Positions 51,226 through 59,250 of a stretch of DNA of 64,000 nucleotides are shown here, piece after piece. Every line of letters starts with the position of its first letter. Position 1 is the first letter of the stretch. Source of the stretch: Phycisphaera sp. (GTDB lineage Bacteria; Planctomycetota; Phycisphaerae; Phycisphaerales; Zrk34); NCBI GenBank assembly GCA_016125285.1, contig WGMA01000022.1, positions 31,075 to 95,074 of the forward strand, given 5' to 3'. The translations under genes and the position numbers were made by a program. Under the pieces are notes generated by a model, which saw only the letters and a list, made by a program, of their open reading frames with translations, was not told the origin of the DNA and searched no databases.

Positions 51226-51302
51226 TTTAGCGACGCCCCGCAGGGGCGTGCTTCACACGATCTCGGCGCGCCGAACACACGTCCCTGCGGCGCGTCGCTA
51301 AA
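51226..51302. repeat. inverted-repeat element TTTAGCGACGC class
   Basis: The left arm starts TTTAGCGACGCCCCGCAGGG at 51226, and the right arm is its complement with two mismatches, ending CGTCGCTAAA at 51302. The arms span about 25 nt each. The element fills the gap between convergent purN and the epimerase gene, so it may stop transcription on both strands. No T-run is evident. Confidence 0.85.
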
Positions 51303-51304
51303 CC

Positions 51305-52255
51305 TTACAGCGTCGACTTCAGCCATTCCCACTGCGCCCGCAGTCCCTCTTCGAGCGTGACGCGCGGGGCGTAGCCCAGCTTTTCGTGCGAGTGCGACAC
51401 GTCGGCGAACGTGCGGTCGACGTCGCCGGGCTGCATCGGTTGGCGGTCGATGATCGCTTCCTTGCCGACGGTCTTGCCGATCGCCTCGATCAGTTCGCTG
51501 AGCGTGATGGGCCGCTTGGAACCGAGGTTGAAGATGTCGTAGCCGCTGCACCGCTCGGTCGCGGCGATGACGCCGTCGACGATGTCGTGCACGAAGGTGT
51601 AGTCGCGGCTCGTCGTGCCGTCGCCGAACACGGGGATCGCTTCGCCCGCGGAGATCAGTCGCATGAACTTGCCGATGGCGAGATCGGGTCGCTGGCGGGG
51701 GCCGTAGACGGTGAAGAAGCGGAGGCACGCGATGTCGAGGCCGTGCACGTGGTGGTACGTGTGGCACAGCAGCTCGCCGGATCGCTTGGTCGCGGCGTAG
51801 GGGCTGATCGGGAAGTCGACGGCGTCGGTCTCGCTGAACGGCACCTTCTTGTTGTTGCCGTACACGCTCGAGCTGGAGCCGAACACGAACCTCGGCTTGC
51901 CGTGCTTCACCGCGGCGTCGAGCAGGCGGACGGTGCCGGTGAGGTTGATGTCGCTGAACAGCGCGGCCTGGCTGATCGACGGACGCACGCCCGCGAGCGC
52001 GGCGAGGTGGATCACGGCGTCGAGCCGGTGCTCGGCGAACAGCTTGTCGACGATGTCGGCGTCGCGGATGTCGCCCTCGACGAGCGTAAACGCCTCGTGG
52101 GCCAGCGCCTCGGCGATGTTGCGACGCTTGATCGCCGGGTCGTAGGTATCGATGAAACAGTCGAGGCCGACGACGGTGTGGCCGTCGGCGAGGAGCCGTT
52201 CGGTGAGGTGCGAGCCGATGAAGCCCGCGGCGCCGGTGACGAGGATGTTGGACAT
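51305..52255 (-). CDS. NAD-dependent sugar-nucleotide epimerase (UDP-glucuronate/UDP-glucose 4-epimerase type)
   Basis: A 316-residue extended short-chain dehydrogenase. The NAD loop TGAAGFIGSH is at residues 7-16, and the SSSSVYG segment leads to the Y-x-x-x-K pair in SPYAATKRSGE. RFFTVYGPRQRPD is typical of 4-epimerases acting on UDP-sugars. Which sugar is used is not decided by the sequence; UDP-glucuronate is a good guess from the CLRFFTVYGPRQRPDLAI stretch. It is divergent from a glycosyltransferase gene and might feed it with a sugar donor or an exopolysaccharide precursor. Confidence 0.88.
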   Translation of the reverse strand: MSNILVTGAAGFIGSHLTERLLADGHTVVGLDCFIDTYDPAIKRRNIAEALAHEAFTLVEGDIRDADIVDKLFAEHRLDAVIHLAALAGVRPSISQAALFSDINLTGTVRLLDAAVKHGKPRFVFGSSSSVYGNNKKVPFSETDAVDFPISPYAATKRSGELLCHTYHHVHGLDIACLRFFTVYGPRQRPDLAIGKFMRLISAGEAIPVFGDGTTSRDYTFVHDIVDGVIAATERCSGYDIFNLGSKRPITLSELIEAIGKTVGKEAIIDRQPMQPGDVDRTFADVSHSHEKLGYAPRVTLEEGLRAQWEWLKSTL

Positions 52256-52261
52256 GGTGTG

Positions 52262-52290
52262 CAGTTTGGCGGGTGTCGGTTGGCTGTCAA
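52262..52290 (-). promoter_or_regulatory. promoter of the epimerase gene, TTGACA-17-AAACTG, leaderless
   Basis: On the minus strand TTGACA (52285-52290) and AAACTG (52262-52267) are 17 nt apart, and 6 nt follow before the ATG at 52255. The -35 box reads TGTCAA on the plus strand, in the position expected for the -35 of the divergent glycosyltransferase promoter. Confidence 0.6.
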
Positions 52291-52308
52291 GCGGCGGGGC
52301 GTTGGCTG

Positions 52309-52314
52309 TATAAT
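52309..52314 (+). promoter_or_regulatory. -10 element TATAAT of the glycosyltransferase gene
   Basis: A perfect TATAAT lies 41 nt before the ATG at 52356. TGTCAA at 52285-52290 is 18 nt upstream and is shared, in opposite orientation, with the epimerase promoter. The leader includes CAGGAGG as RBS. Confidence 0.6.
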
Positions 52315-52355
52315 CCCCGGCGAAGGATTCGACCCGCCGCGCAGGAGGCCGCGCT

Positions 52356-53138
52356 ATGACTGACGACGCATCTCCATCCCCCGACACGCTGCAGCTGTCG
52401 ATTATGGCTCCGGCGCACAACGAAGAGGACAACATCGCCGGGCTTGTCGAGGACGTGCGCGCGGCGATGGAGCCCAGCGGCATCCGCTTCGAGATGATCC
52501 TCGTCGACGACGGCTCGACCGACACCACCGCCGCGAAGATCGCCGAGGAGATGGCGAAGTACGACTGGCTGCGCAGCTTCCGTATGCTCGACACGCCGCC
52601 GGGCAAGGGCAACGGCCAGTCCGCCGCGTTCCACGCCGGGATCCGCCAGGCCCGCTCGCCGCTGATCGCCCTCATGGACGCCGACCGGCAGAACGACCCG
52701 GCCGACCTGCCCGCGATGTTCGAGCTGCTCAAGAAGGAAAACGCCGACATGGTGCAGGGCGACCGCTCGGCGAACCGGCGTGACACCGTCGTGCGTCGCG
52801 CCACGTCGTGGGTCGGCCGAACCTTCCGCCGCCTCGTACTCGGCGACACGATCCGCGACACAGGCTGCTCGTTGCGTGTGTTCAAGACGGAGATCGCGCT
52901 GCAGCTGCCGCTGCAGTACAAGGGCATGCACCGCTTCATCCCGGTCTACGCCCGCATGCTCGGCTACACCGTCGTCGAGATGCCCGTCCACCACCGCGCC
53001 CGCACCGCCGGCGAAGCGAAGTACGGCGTGTGGAACCGCGCGATCCCCGGCCTGCTCGACCTCATCGCCACCCGCTGGATGCGCAGCCGCCTCAAGCCGG
53101 TGAAGTGCGAAGAGGTCAGGCCCGACGGCGCGGCCTGA
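52356..53138 (+). CDS. GT2 family glycosyltransferase (polyprenyl-phosphate sugar transferase-like)
   Basis: A 260-residue inverting glycosyltransferase of family 2. The nucleotide-binding start MAPAHNEEDNI is followed by ILVDDGSTD, and the metal-binding DxD region is ALMDADRQNDPADLP. The later DTGCSLRVFK and HHRARTAGEAKYG are typical of dolichol-phosphate-mannose-synthase-like enzymes that charge a lipid carrier. There are no membrane helices at the C-terminus, so it is a cytoplasmic, membrane-associated enzyme. A strong AGGAGG RBS lies 8 nt before the ATG. Confidence 0.92.
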   Translation: MTDDASPSPDTLQLSIMAPAHNEEDNIAGLVEDVRAAMEPSGIRFEMILVDDGSTDTTAAKIAEEMAKYDWLRSFRMLDTPPGKGNGQSAAFHAGIRQARSPLIALMDADRQNDPADLPAMFELLKKENADMVQGDRSANRRDTVVRRATSWVGRTFRRLVLGDTIRDTGCSLRVFKTEIALQLPLQYKGMHRFIPVYARMLGYTVVEMPVHHRARTAGEAKYGVWNRAIPGLLDLIATRWMRSRLKPVKCEEVRPDGAA

Positions 53139-53221
53139 CGCGTGGCCGCACGCCGATCTGCACGAAACTTGCATTGATTAGCACACGGATGCCGCCGGCT
53201 CCGCGACGCGCGTCGCCGCGC

Positions 53222-53227
53222 TATAAT
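53222..53227 (+). promoter_or_regulatory. -10 element TATAAT for the polysaccharide-lyase-like gene
   Basis: TATAAT lies 43 nt before the ATG at 53271. The leader contains the RBS ATTGGAGCT. The same TATAATCCGCC start and TTGGAGCT RBS recur upstream of the next gene (54213 and 54264), suggesting shared origin or shared control. Confidence 0.5.
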
Positions 53228-53270
53228 CCGCCCCGGCTGGGCGCGGCCGACAAGGATTGGAGCTCAGGCA

Positions 53271-54176
53271 ATGCGATATGTCTGTATGGGCGTAGCGGCG
53301 GTGATGGTCGTCGGCGTCATCGCCTCGGCGTTAGGCGCCGAGCCGTCGAAGCAGCGCGAGCGTCACTTCACGACGCGCGATTCGTTCAAGTACGACACGC
53401 CGATCCTCTACGAAAGCGACTTCGCATCGACAGGCCTCGATCGATTGAACCTGTCGATCGACGGACGCTACTCACTGGCGAACCCGGAGCCCGAGCGGCT
53501 GGCGCTTGTCGAAGCGCCGGGCGGTGACGAGACGACCAAGGCGGTGCGTTTCACCGTGCCGCGCGTCGCGGACCGCTATCGCGCCGAGATCTCGCTGCCG
53601 CACGAGAAGGGGTTCAACGAGCGCTGGTACGGCGTGCGGATGTACGTCCCCGAAGACTGGAAGATCGACGACACGCCCGGGGCGGACATCGTCATCCAGT
53701 GGCACGCGATTCCGGGCAACTCGAAGCCGACTCACCCGAACCTCGACATCGCGATCCAGGGCGCGTCGTGGTGGGTGCACCGCTACTACGGCGCGCCGGA
53801 CGCCGACCGCGATAAGCGCCATCTGGACGCGGCGATGACGCCGGGGACGTGGTCGACGTGGATCATCCACGCGAAGTGGTCGCCGGGCGAGGACGGGCTG
53901 ACGCAGATCTGGAAGGACGGCCGATTGCTTGTCGACGTGAAAGGAGCCAACGCGTACGGCACGCTCGGTGTCGAGTATACGCCGTACCTCAAGACCGGCA
54001 TCTATCACCCCGAGTGGCACGTGGATACAGACCTCAAGAAGGCCCGATTCGCCGCCGAGCAGTCTGCGGTCGCTCGGAAACAGACGTACGTGGCGAAGGT
54101 GGTTGTTGGGGACGAGCGCGCCACGTACGAGCTGATCGCGTCGCGTCTGGCCGAGGCGGGGCGGTCTGAAAAATGA
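53271..54176 (+). CDS. secreted polysaccharide-lyase-like protein (jelly-roll)
   Basis: A 301-residue exported protein (signal about 1-23, cleavage near LGA-E). The mature part matches the heparin-lyase/PL-type jelly roll: YRAEISLPHEKGFNERWYGV, then MYVPEDWKIDDTPGADIVIQ with WHAIPG, then GTWSTWIIHAKWSPGEDGLT, and YLKTGIYHPEWH. Such proteins cleave uronic-acid-containing polysaccharides by beta-elimination. A Tyr and His near the last motif (GIYHPEW) are plausible catalytic residues, but I have not established the substrate. It may supply the adjacent secreted oxidoreductase-like gene. Confidence 0.75.
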   Translation: MRYVCMGVAAVMVVGVIASALGAEPSKQRERHFTTRDSFKYDTPILYESDFASTGLDRLNLSIDGRYSLANPEPERLALVEAPGGDETTKAVRFTVPRVADRYRAEISLPHEKGFNERWYGVRMYVPEDWKIDDTPGADIVIQWHAIPGNSKPTHPNLDIAIQGASWWVHRYYGAPDADRDKRHLDAAMTPGTWSTWIIHAKWSPGEDGLTQIWKDGRLLVDVKGANAYGTLGVEYTPYLKTGIYHPEWHVDTDLKKARFAAEQSAVARKQTYVAKVVVGDERATYELIASRLAEAGRSEK

Positions 54177-54187
54177 TTTTTCAACGA

Positions 54188-54218
54188 AGATGTCACGAGA
54201 CATCTCTTCGGCTATAAT
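54188..54218 (+). promoter_or_regulatory. palindromic operator-like site and -10 element of the Gfo/Idh/MocA gene
   Basis: A 7-4-7 palindrome, AGATGTC-ACGA-GACATCT (54188-54205), lies 7 nt upstream of a perfect TATAAT (54213-54218). It covers the -35 region, so a repressor or activator dimer bound there would control the promoter. It could alternatively be a weak terminator of the preceding gene, but no T-run follows. Confidence 0.5.
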
Positions 54219-54278
54219 CCGCCGCAGCGGGCGCAGCCGCGCCCGGGCTTTCCTCGGACTCAGATTGGAGCTTATCTG

Positions 54279-55286
54279 ATGAGCAGGGCACTGGCGGTGA
54301 TGGTTGTTGCGGTGGTGGTCGGATTCGGCGCGGCGAATTCGCGTGCGGCGGAGCCGATCAAGGTCGGCATCATCGGGCTCGACACGTCGCACGCGCTGGC
54401 GTTTACCAAGACGCTCAACAACGCGAAGGAGGGCGACGCGGCGTTCGGCTGCAGGGTCGTCGCGGCGTATCCGCAGGGCAGCAGGGACATCGAGTCGAGC
54501 ACGAAGCGCGTGCCCGAGTACACGCAGAAGATGAAGGACATGGGCGTTGAGATCGTCGATTCGATCCCGGCGTTGCTCGAGAAGGTCGACGCGGTGTGCC
54601 TGGAGTCGAACGACGGACGCGTGCACCTCGAGCAGGTCCGCCCGGTGATCGCGGCGGGCAAGCCGGTGTTCGTCGACAAGCCGGTGGCGGGCTCGCTGGT
54701 CGACGCGATCGTGATCCACGAGCTGGCGAAGAAAAAGGGCGTGCCGATGTTCTCGTCGTCGTCGCTGCGGTGGGTGGAGAACGGCCAGGCGCTGCGGCGC
54801 GGCGAGTTCGGCAAGGTGCTCGGCTGCGACGCCTACAGCCCGGCGTCGCTGGAGCCGACGCACCCCGACCTGTTCTGGTACGGCATCCACGGCGTCGAGA
54901 CGCTGTACACCGTGATGGGCCCCGGCTGCAAGACGGTCGCGCGGTCGCAGACGCCGGACTCCGAGTTCGTCGTCGGGGTGTGGGACGACGGCCGCATCGG
55001 CACGTTCCGCGGCACGCGTAAGGGACAGCACGGCTACGGCGGCACGGCGTTCACCGACAAGCGCGTACAGCCCGTCGGCAAGTTTATGGGCTACGAGCCT
55101 CTGGTCGCGGCGATCGTGCATTTCTTCAAGACGGGCGAGGCGCCGGTCGACAGCGCCGAGACGCTGGAGATCTACGCGTTCATGGAGGCCGCGGACGAAT
55201 CGAAGCGGCGGGGTGGTGCGCCGGTGGCGATCCAGGACGTGATGGACAAGGCGCGGAAGGAAGCGGCGGCGAAGCTCGGCGACTAA
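54279..55286 (+). CDS. exported Gfo/Idh/MocA family oxidoreductase-like protein
   Basis: A 335-residue protein with a signal peptide (about 1-22, ending SRA-A). A Rossmann fold follows: IKVGIIGLDTSHA, where the usual second Gly of the loop is replaced, then DAVCLESNDGRVHLEQVRPV and GKPVFVDKPVAG, the substrate-domain start. Secreted members are characteristic of planctomycetes and Bacteroidetes-type glycan gene sets. The catalytic Lys of KPVAG is present. It has RBS TTGGAG 8 nt before the ATG. Whether it really binds NAD in the periplasm is uncertain. Confidence 0.85.
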   Translation: MSRALAVMVVAVVVGFGAANSRAAEPIKVGIIGLDTSHALAFTKTLNNAKEGDAAFGCRVVAAYPQGSRDIESSTKRVPEYTQKMKDMGVEIVDSIPALLEKVDAVCLESNDGRVHLEQVRPVIAAGKPVFVDKPVAGSLVDAIVIHELAKKKGVPMFSSSSLRWVENGQALRRGEFGKVLGCDAYSPASLEPTHPDLFWYGIHGVETLYTVMGPGCKTVARSQTPDSEFVVGVWDDGRIGTFRGTRKGQHGYGGTAFTDKRVQPVGKFMGYEPLVAAIVHFFKTGEAPVDSAETLEIYAFMEAADESKRRGGAPVAIQDVMDKARKEAAAKLGD

Positions 55287-55362
55287 CCTCTCTCCCCGCT
55301 GGGGAGAGGCTGGGAGAGGGGCCGAAGGATTATCCCTTTCATGAGGCCCTCTCTCAATCCCG
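55287..55362. repeat. palindromic CTCTCTCCC-class element, intergenic copy
   Basis: The left part reads CCTCTCTCCCCGCTGGGGAG and then AGGCTGGGAGAGGGG. The right part has CCCTCTCTCAATCCC. The core matches the element inserted in the gene at 10302-10436. It lies between convergent genes ending at 55286 and 55384. Confidence 0.75.
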
Positions 55363-55383
55363 TTCCGAAGCGGAAATGAGGTC

Positions 55384-55890
55384 TCACGCGGGATCGCCGC
55401 CATCGACGCGCTTCGCCGCATGCTCAATCCGCAGCGAGACGACCAGCGACAAACCGATCGCCAGCGCGAACAGGTACACGCCGATCTCCGGCTCGGCGTC
55501 GACGTAGCCCTTCGACTGCGTCAGCACGATGAGGATCGCCACGACGAAAACATCGAGCATCGACCACTTGCCGAGCACCGACAGCCACACCAGCGACCGC
55601 CGCCGATTCTCCGATGCGATCGGCGCGAACCACAGGTAGAGCAGCGCGGCGAGTTTCGCGAATGGGAAGAGGATCGAGAACGAGAAAATGATCACCGCCA
55701 GCACGTAGTTGTGCTCCTCGATCATGCCGCGGATGCTGTGGATCAGCGAGTAGTCCTCCTGAAAGAACACCAGCTTCGCGACCGACATGAACGGCAAGTT
55801 CAGCGCGACGATCAGCAACGCGATGTTCGCGACCACCAGCGCCGGCAGGTACCACCGTGTGGGATAGTGCTGTCGGAGAGACGCAGCCAT
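55384..55890 (-). CDS. PqiA-like membrane protein
   Basis: A 168-residue protein with four hydrophobic segments and the motif GKWSMLDVFVVAILIVLTQS, the signature of paraquat-inducible protein A. Here only one PqiA unit is present, and no PqiB/MCE partner gene is adjacent. In E. coli PqiA/PqiB contributes to lipid transport between membranes. A stand-alone half-length PqiA protein is common in genomes of this type. An RBS (AAGGGAAAAG) lies close to the ATG at 55890. Confidence 0.85.
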   Translation of the reverse strand: MAASLRQHYPTRWYLPALVVANIALLIVALNLPFMSVAKLVFFQEDYSLIHSIRGMIEEHNYVLAVIIFSFSILFPFAKLAALLYLWFAPIASENRRRSLVWLSVLGKWSMLDVFVVAILIVLTQSKGYVDAEPEIGVYLFALAIGLSLVVSLRIEHAAKRVDGGDPA

Positions 55891-55932
55891 GGCTTTTCCC
55901 TTCGTCGTTTAGATGTCGGGGACAGCCCGCGG

Positions 55933-56928
55933 TTACCGCTTCGTTTTCTCCATCGCCGGCAGTTCCGTCTTGCTGAACGCGTCCCACACCTTCGCGACGG
56001 TGTTGACGTCGGGCACGCCGGCGTGGACCCACAGGCCGTAGCGCAGGTGCAGCGGCTTGTCGGGTTCGATGACGAGGGGCTTGTCGAGCGTGAGGCACGC
56101 GCCCATCCAGCCGTCGTTGCGGACGTGGAACGGCGCGGGGTGGTTGATGTTGGTGGGGTGGTCCATGAGCGTGACGCCGCCGGTCACGTCGTTCGTCACG
56201 CGGCCCGAGTAGTCGACCCATTTCGCCGGCTTGCGGAAGATCGCCTGCTCGTTGACGCCGCCGTCGCTGTTGAGGATGCGCCCGCCGCCGTCGTTGACGC
56301 CGATCGACTTGGCCATGCGGACGCCGATCACGCCGAACGGGTTCTGCCCGATCGTCACGGGTTTGCCCTTCGGCGCCTCGAGTTCGAGGTCGATATACAT
56401 CAGCCACGCGTCGCCTTCGAGCGGCACGACCTCGCTGCGCCGCCGCTCGATCATCTGCACCGCGCCGCTGGCGTCGACCCAGTGGTTGATCGACAGGATG
56501 AACGCGCGGTCGTCGGCGTCGTGGTACTCGCGGATCATCTGACACACGATGCGCCCGGCGTCCTTCGCGTGGTCCGACCAGAAATCGATGCCGTTGATAT
56601 CGTGATGGCTGATCCACACCGAGTTGTGGTGCGAGTGCGTGAACGGATCGTGCGGATGACCCATGCGTGTGTGCGATACGCCGGACGGGCCGATGATCGG
56701 GTACCAGTAGGGGCGGTGCAGATCAGGGGCGAAGCGGTAGCGCGTCAGCTCGCGGTCGTTGTGCACGACCGACGCCTGGTCGTCCGGCAGCGGGATCACG
56801 CGTGTCGCGGGGATCGGCTTGGCGTCGGGCAGCGGCTGGTCGGCGGCGGCGGCGGTGGCGACGTTGATGGCGGCGCCGGCGATCAGGCCGAGCGCGGCGA
56901 CGGTGCGGAGCGCGTGGTGGAATCGCAT
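55933..56928 (-). CDS. secreted DUF6807 (PmoA-like annotated) protein
   Basis: A 331-residue exported protein (signal about 1-30, cleavage near AAA-D). The His-rich HPHDPFTHSHHNSVWISHHD, then GIDFWSD, is the signature of the DUF6807 family, often labelled methane-oxygenase PmoA by automatic annotation but unrelated to the real PmoA. The fold is probably a galactose-mutarotase-like beta sandwich. Members are frequent in planctomycete sugar-degradation gene groups. Start 56928 (MRFHHALRT) is chosen over 57009 because of AAAGGG at the right distance and the signal peptide. Confidence 0.83.
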   Translation of the reverse strand: MRFHHALRTVAALGLIAGAAINVATAAAADQPLPDAKPIPATRVIPLPDDQASVVHNDRELTRYRFAPDLHRPYWYPIIGPSGVSHTRMGHPHDPFTHSHHNSVWISHHDINGIDFWSDHAKDAGRIVCQMIREYHDADDRAFILSINHWVDASGAVQMIERRRSEVVPLEGDAWLMYIDLELEAPKGKPVTIGQNPFGVIGVRMAKSIGVNDGGGRILNSDGGVNEQAIFRKPAKWVDYSGRVTNDVTGGVTLMDHPTNINHPAPFHVRNDGWMGACLTLDKPLVIEPDKPLHLRYGLWVHAGVPDVNTVAKVWDAFSKTELPAMEKTKR

Positions 56929-57062
56929 GTGTGCCCTTTCGCGTTGTTCCCCGGGGGATGCGGCACATTGTAGGACACGCGAGCGCGACGACGTATAATC
57001 GTGTGTCACATCTCGGGCGATCGTTGGTGAGTAAGTCGAAGGTCGAGGGCGGGAGTCGGATC

Positions 57063-59123
57063 ATGTCGAGGCGCGTATTCGGTATGGCGTTGGGGTTGGT
57101 GCTGGTCGCGACGCTGTCGGTGCGCGCGGGCGACTGGCCCCACTGGCGTGGGGCCGACCGCACGGATGTCGTCGACGAGGACTCGGGCTGGGACGCGGGC
57201 GCGTGGCCGCCGGTGGAGAAGTGGTCGGCGAACGTGGGCGAGGGTACGACGTCGCCGCTGGTGGTGGGCGACCGCGTGTACACGCTGGGCTGGCGCGACG
57301 GGCGCGACACGGTCGTGGCGCTCGACCTGAACACCGGCACGGTCGCGTGGTCGCAGTCGTACGCCGCGCCGCAGTACGCACGGAACAGCACGGGCGACCA
57401 GTCGATGTACAGCGGCGTGACGCCGACGCCGTCGTTCGACGTCGAGACCGGCGTGCTGTACACGATGAACACCGACGGCGAGCTCATCGCGTGGGACACG
57501 AAGCGCGACGGCGCCCGCGTGTGGGGCCTGAACCTGTACGAGCGGTACCACCAGCCGATGCGCCCGAAGGTCGGCTCGAGCGGGCGACGCGACTACGGCT
57601 ACACCTCCGCGCCGCTCGTGTACGGCCGGTGGATCGTCGTCGAGGTCGGCAGCCCCGACGGCACGGTCATGGCGTTCGACAAACGGACGGGCGACCGCGT
57701 GTGGGCGTCGCAGTACACGGGCGTCGCGGGACACAGCGGCGGGCTCGTGCCGATGACCGTCGAGGGCGTGCCGTGTCTGGCGGTGCTGACCGTCGACGGC
57801 CTGCTCGTGCTGCGTGTCGACGCGGGCAACGAGGGCAAGACCGTCGCGACGTACCCGTGGCTGACCGAGTTCGCCAACAACAACATGACGCCCGCGGTGA
57901 TCGGTTCCGACGTGTTGATCAGCAGCGGCTACAACCACCAGCGCATGGTCCGCCTGCACGTCACGCTCGGCGAAGCCAGGTCCGTGTGGGCGATCACCGA
58001 GTTCACCAAGACGTGCAGCCCGGTGGTGTACAAGGGCAGCGTGTACTGGTCGTTCAAGGGGCTGCGCTGCGTTGACGCCGCGTCGGGCAAGGTGCGGTGG
58101 GAGGGCGGCAAGTTCGGCGACGTCGGCTCGTGCGTCGTGACGCGCGACGGTCGCGTCATCGTGTGGGCGAACGACGGCGACCTGGCGCTGGCCGAGTCGA
58201 ACGAGGGCACGCACGGCGGGCTGAAGATCCTGTCGACGAAGAACAACGTGTTCCGCGCGTACGCCTGGCCGCACGTCGTGCTCGCGCACGGGCGGCTGAT
58301 CTGCAAGGACGGCCAGGGCAACGTCAAGTGCTTCGACCTGCGGGAGCGGGGCGGCGAGGTCAATGTTGCGCGGGGCGCGTCGCGGACGCCCGATCTCGCA
58401 GCCGCGCCGACGGGCGACGACGCTCGCCTCGCCGCGCTGACCGAGTGGCCCGGCGCCGACACGCCCGGGCTCGTGCTCGCGTGGAAGGCGGGCTACGGCG
58501 CGCGGCGTGTCGACGGCGCGGTGGCGAAGGGCGACGCGCGCTGGCGCATGGTCGAGCGCGGCAAGGCCTCGCGCGACGAGCGCGGCCGCATGTCGCTCGC
58601 CGGAGGCGCGTACGTCGCCGACGCCGCGGACCGCGCCATCGTCGACGCCTGCCGCGAAACGAATCAACTGAGCATCGAGGCGGTCATCGCGCCCGACTCA
58701 CTCAAGCAGTCCGGCCCGGCGCGCATCGTCTCGCTCTCGTCCGACGCGTATCACCGCGACTTCACGCTCGGCCAGGAGGGCGGCAAGCTCGTGATGCGCC
58801 TCCGCACGACACGCACCGGCGACAACGGATCGAAGCCGGAGGTCACGCTGTGTGACCTGCAGACCGGCAAGCCGCAGCACGTGATCGTGTCGTATGCGGC
58901 CGGGCGGCTGACGTGTTACCTCAACGGCAAGCTTGTGATCGAGACCGACGCGGTGCGGGGCGACCTGAGCAACTGGGACGCCGATCAACACTTCGTGCTG
59001 GGCGACGAGTGGAACGGCGAGCGCGACTGGGCCGGGGTGATCGAACGCGTGGCGATCTACAACCGCGCGGTCGGCCCGCTCGAAGCCGCCGCCCGCTTCG
59101 CCCTCGCCACCGTCGGCCGGTAG
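57063..59123 (+). CDS. secreted PQQ-like beta-propeller protein with C-terminal LamG-type domain
   Basis: A 686-residue exported protein (signal about 1-22, RAG-D). It starts with the planctomycete-type DWPHWRGADRT motif. Repeated propeller blades of the PQQ type follow (VVALDLNTGTVAWSQSY, LIAWDTKRDGARVW, VMAFDKRTGDRVWAS, CVDAASGKVRWEGG), to about residue 440. No PQQ-binding Cys pair or catalytic Asp is obvious, so enzyme activity is doubtful. Residues about 500-686 form a concanavalin-like LamG domain (VIVSYAAGRLTCYLNGKLVI), a carbohydrate- or protein-binding unit. A GGGAG RBS lies about 9 nt before the ATG. Confidence 0.85.
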   Translation: MSRRVFGMALGLVLVATLSVRAGDWPHWRGADRTDVVDEDSGWDAGAWPPVEKWSANVGEGTTSPLVVGDRVYTLGWRDGRDTVVALDLNTGTVAWSQSYAAPQYARNSTGDQSMYSGVTPTPSFDVETGVLYTMNTDGELIAWDTKRDGARVWGLNLYERYHQPMRPKVGSSGRRDYGYTSAPLVYGRWIVVEVGSPDGTVMAFDKRTGDRVWASQYTGVAGHSGGLVPMTVEGVPCLAVLTVDGLLVLRVDAGNEGKTVATYPWLTEFANNNMTPAVIGSDVLISSGYNHQRMVRLHVTLGEARSVWAITEFTKTCSPVVYKGSVYWSFKGLRCVDAASGKVRWEGGKFGDVGSCVVTRDGRVIVWANDGDLALAESNEGTHGGLKILSTKNNVFRAYAWPHVVLAHGRLICKDGQGNVKCFDLRERGGEVNVARGASRTPDLAAAPTGDDARLAALTEWPGADTPGLVLAWKAGYGARRVDGAVAKGDARWRMVERGKASRDERGRMSLAGGAYVADAADRAIVDACRETNQLSIEAVIAPDSLKQSGPARIVSLSSDAYHRDFTLGQEGGKLVMRLRTTRTGDNGSKPEVTLCDLQTGKPQHVIVSYAAGRLTCYLNGKLVIETDAVRGDLSNWDADQHFVLGDEWNGERDWAGVIERVAIYNRAVGPLEAAARFALATVGR

Positions 59124-59182
59124 CCCTATTCGGGCAGATTCACCAAATCCCATGTTTTTTCCGTGAAAACAGGCAAACGCTA

Positions 59183-59210
59183 TTGACTTGGATCGCAAAA
59201 TCAGTACTTT
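59183..59210 (+). promoter_or_regulatory. promoter TTGACT-16-TACTTT for the MerR gene, in an AT-rich block
   Basis: TTGACT (59183-59188) and TACTTT (59205-59210) are 16 nt apart, about 40 nt before the ATG at 59251. The block 59150-59235 is strikingly AT-rich for this window. A second possible -10, TACAAT at 59211-59216, lies immediately downstream. Confidence 0.5.
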
Positions 59211-59250
59211 TACAATTTATAAAACGTAAAATTACCTGGTGGTCAAACTC

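Noticed and set aside
55933..56928. Particulate methane monooxygenase subunit PmoA
   Set aside because: Automatic annotation often gives this name to DUF6807 proteins. This one is soluble, exported and His-rich, with no membrane helices of the real PmoA.
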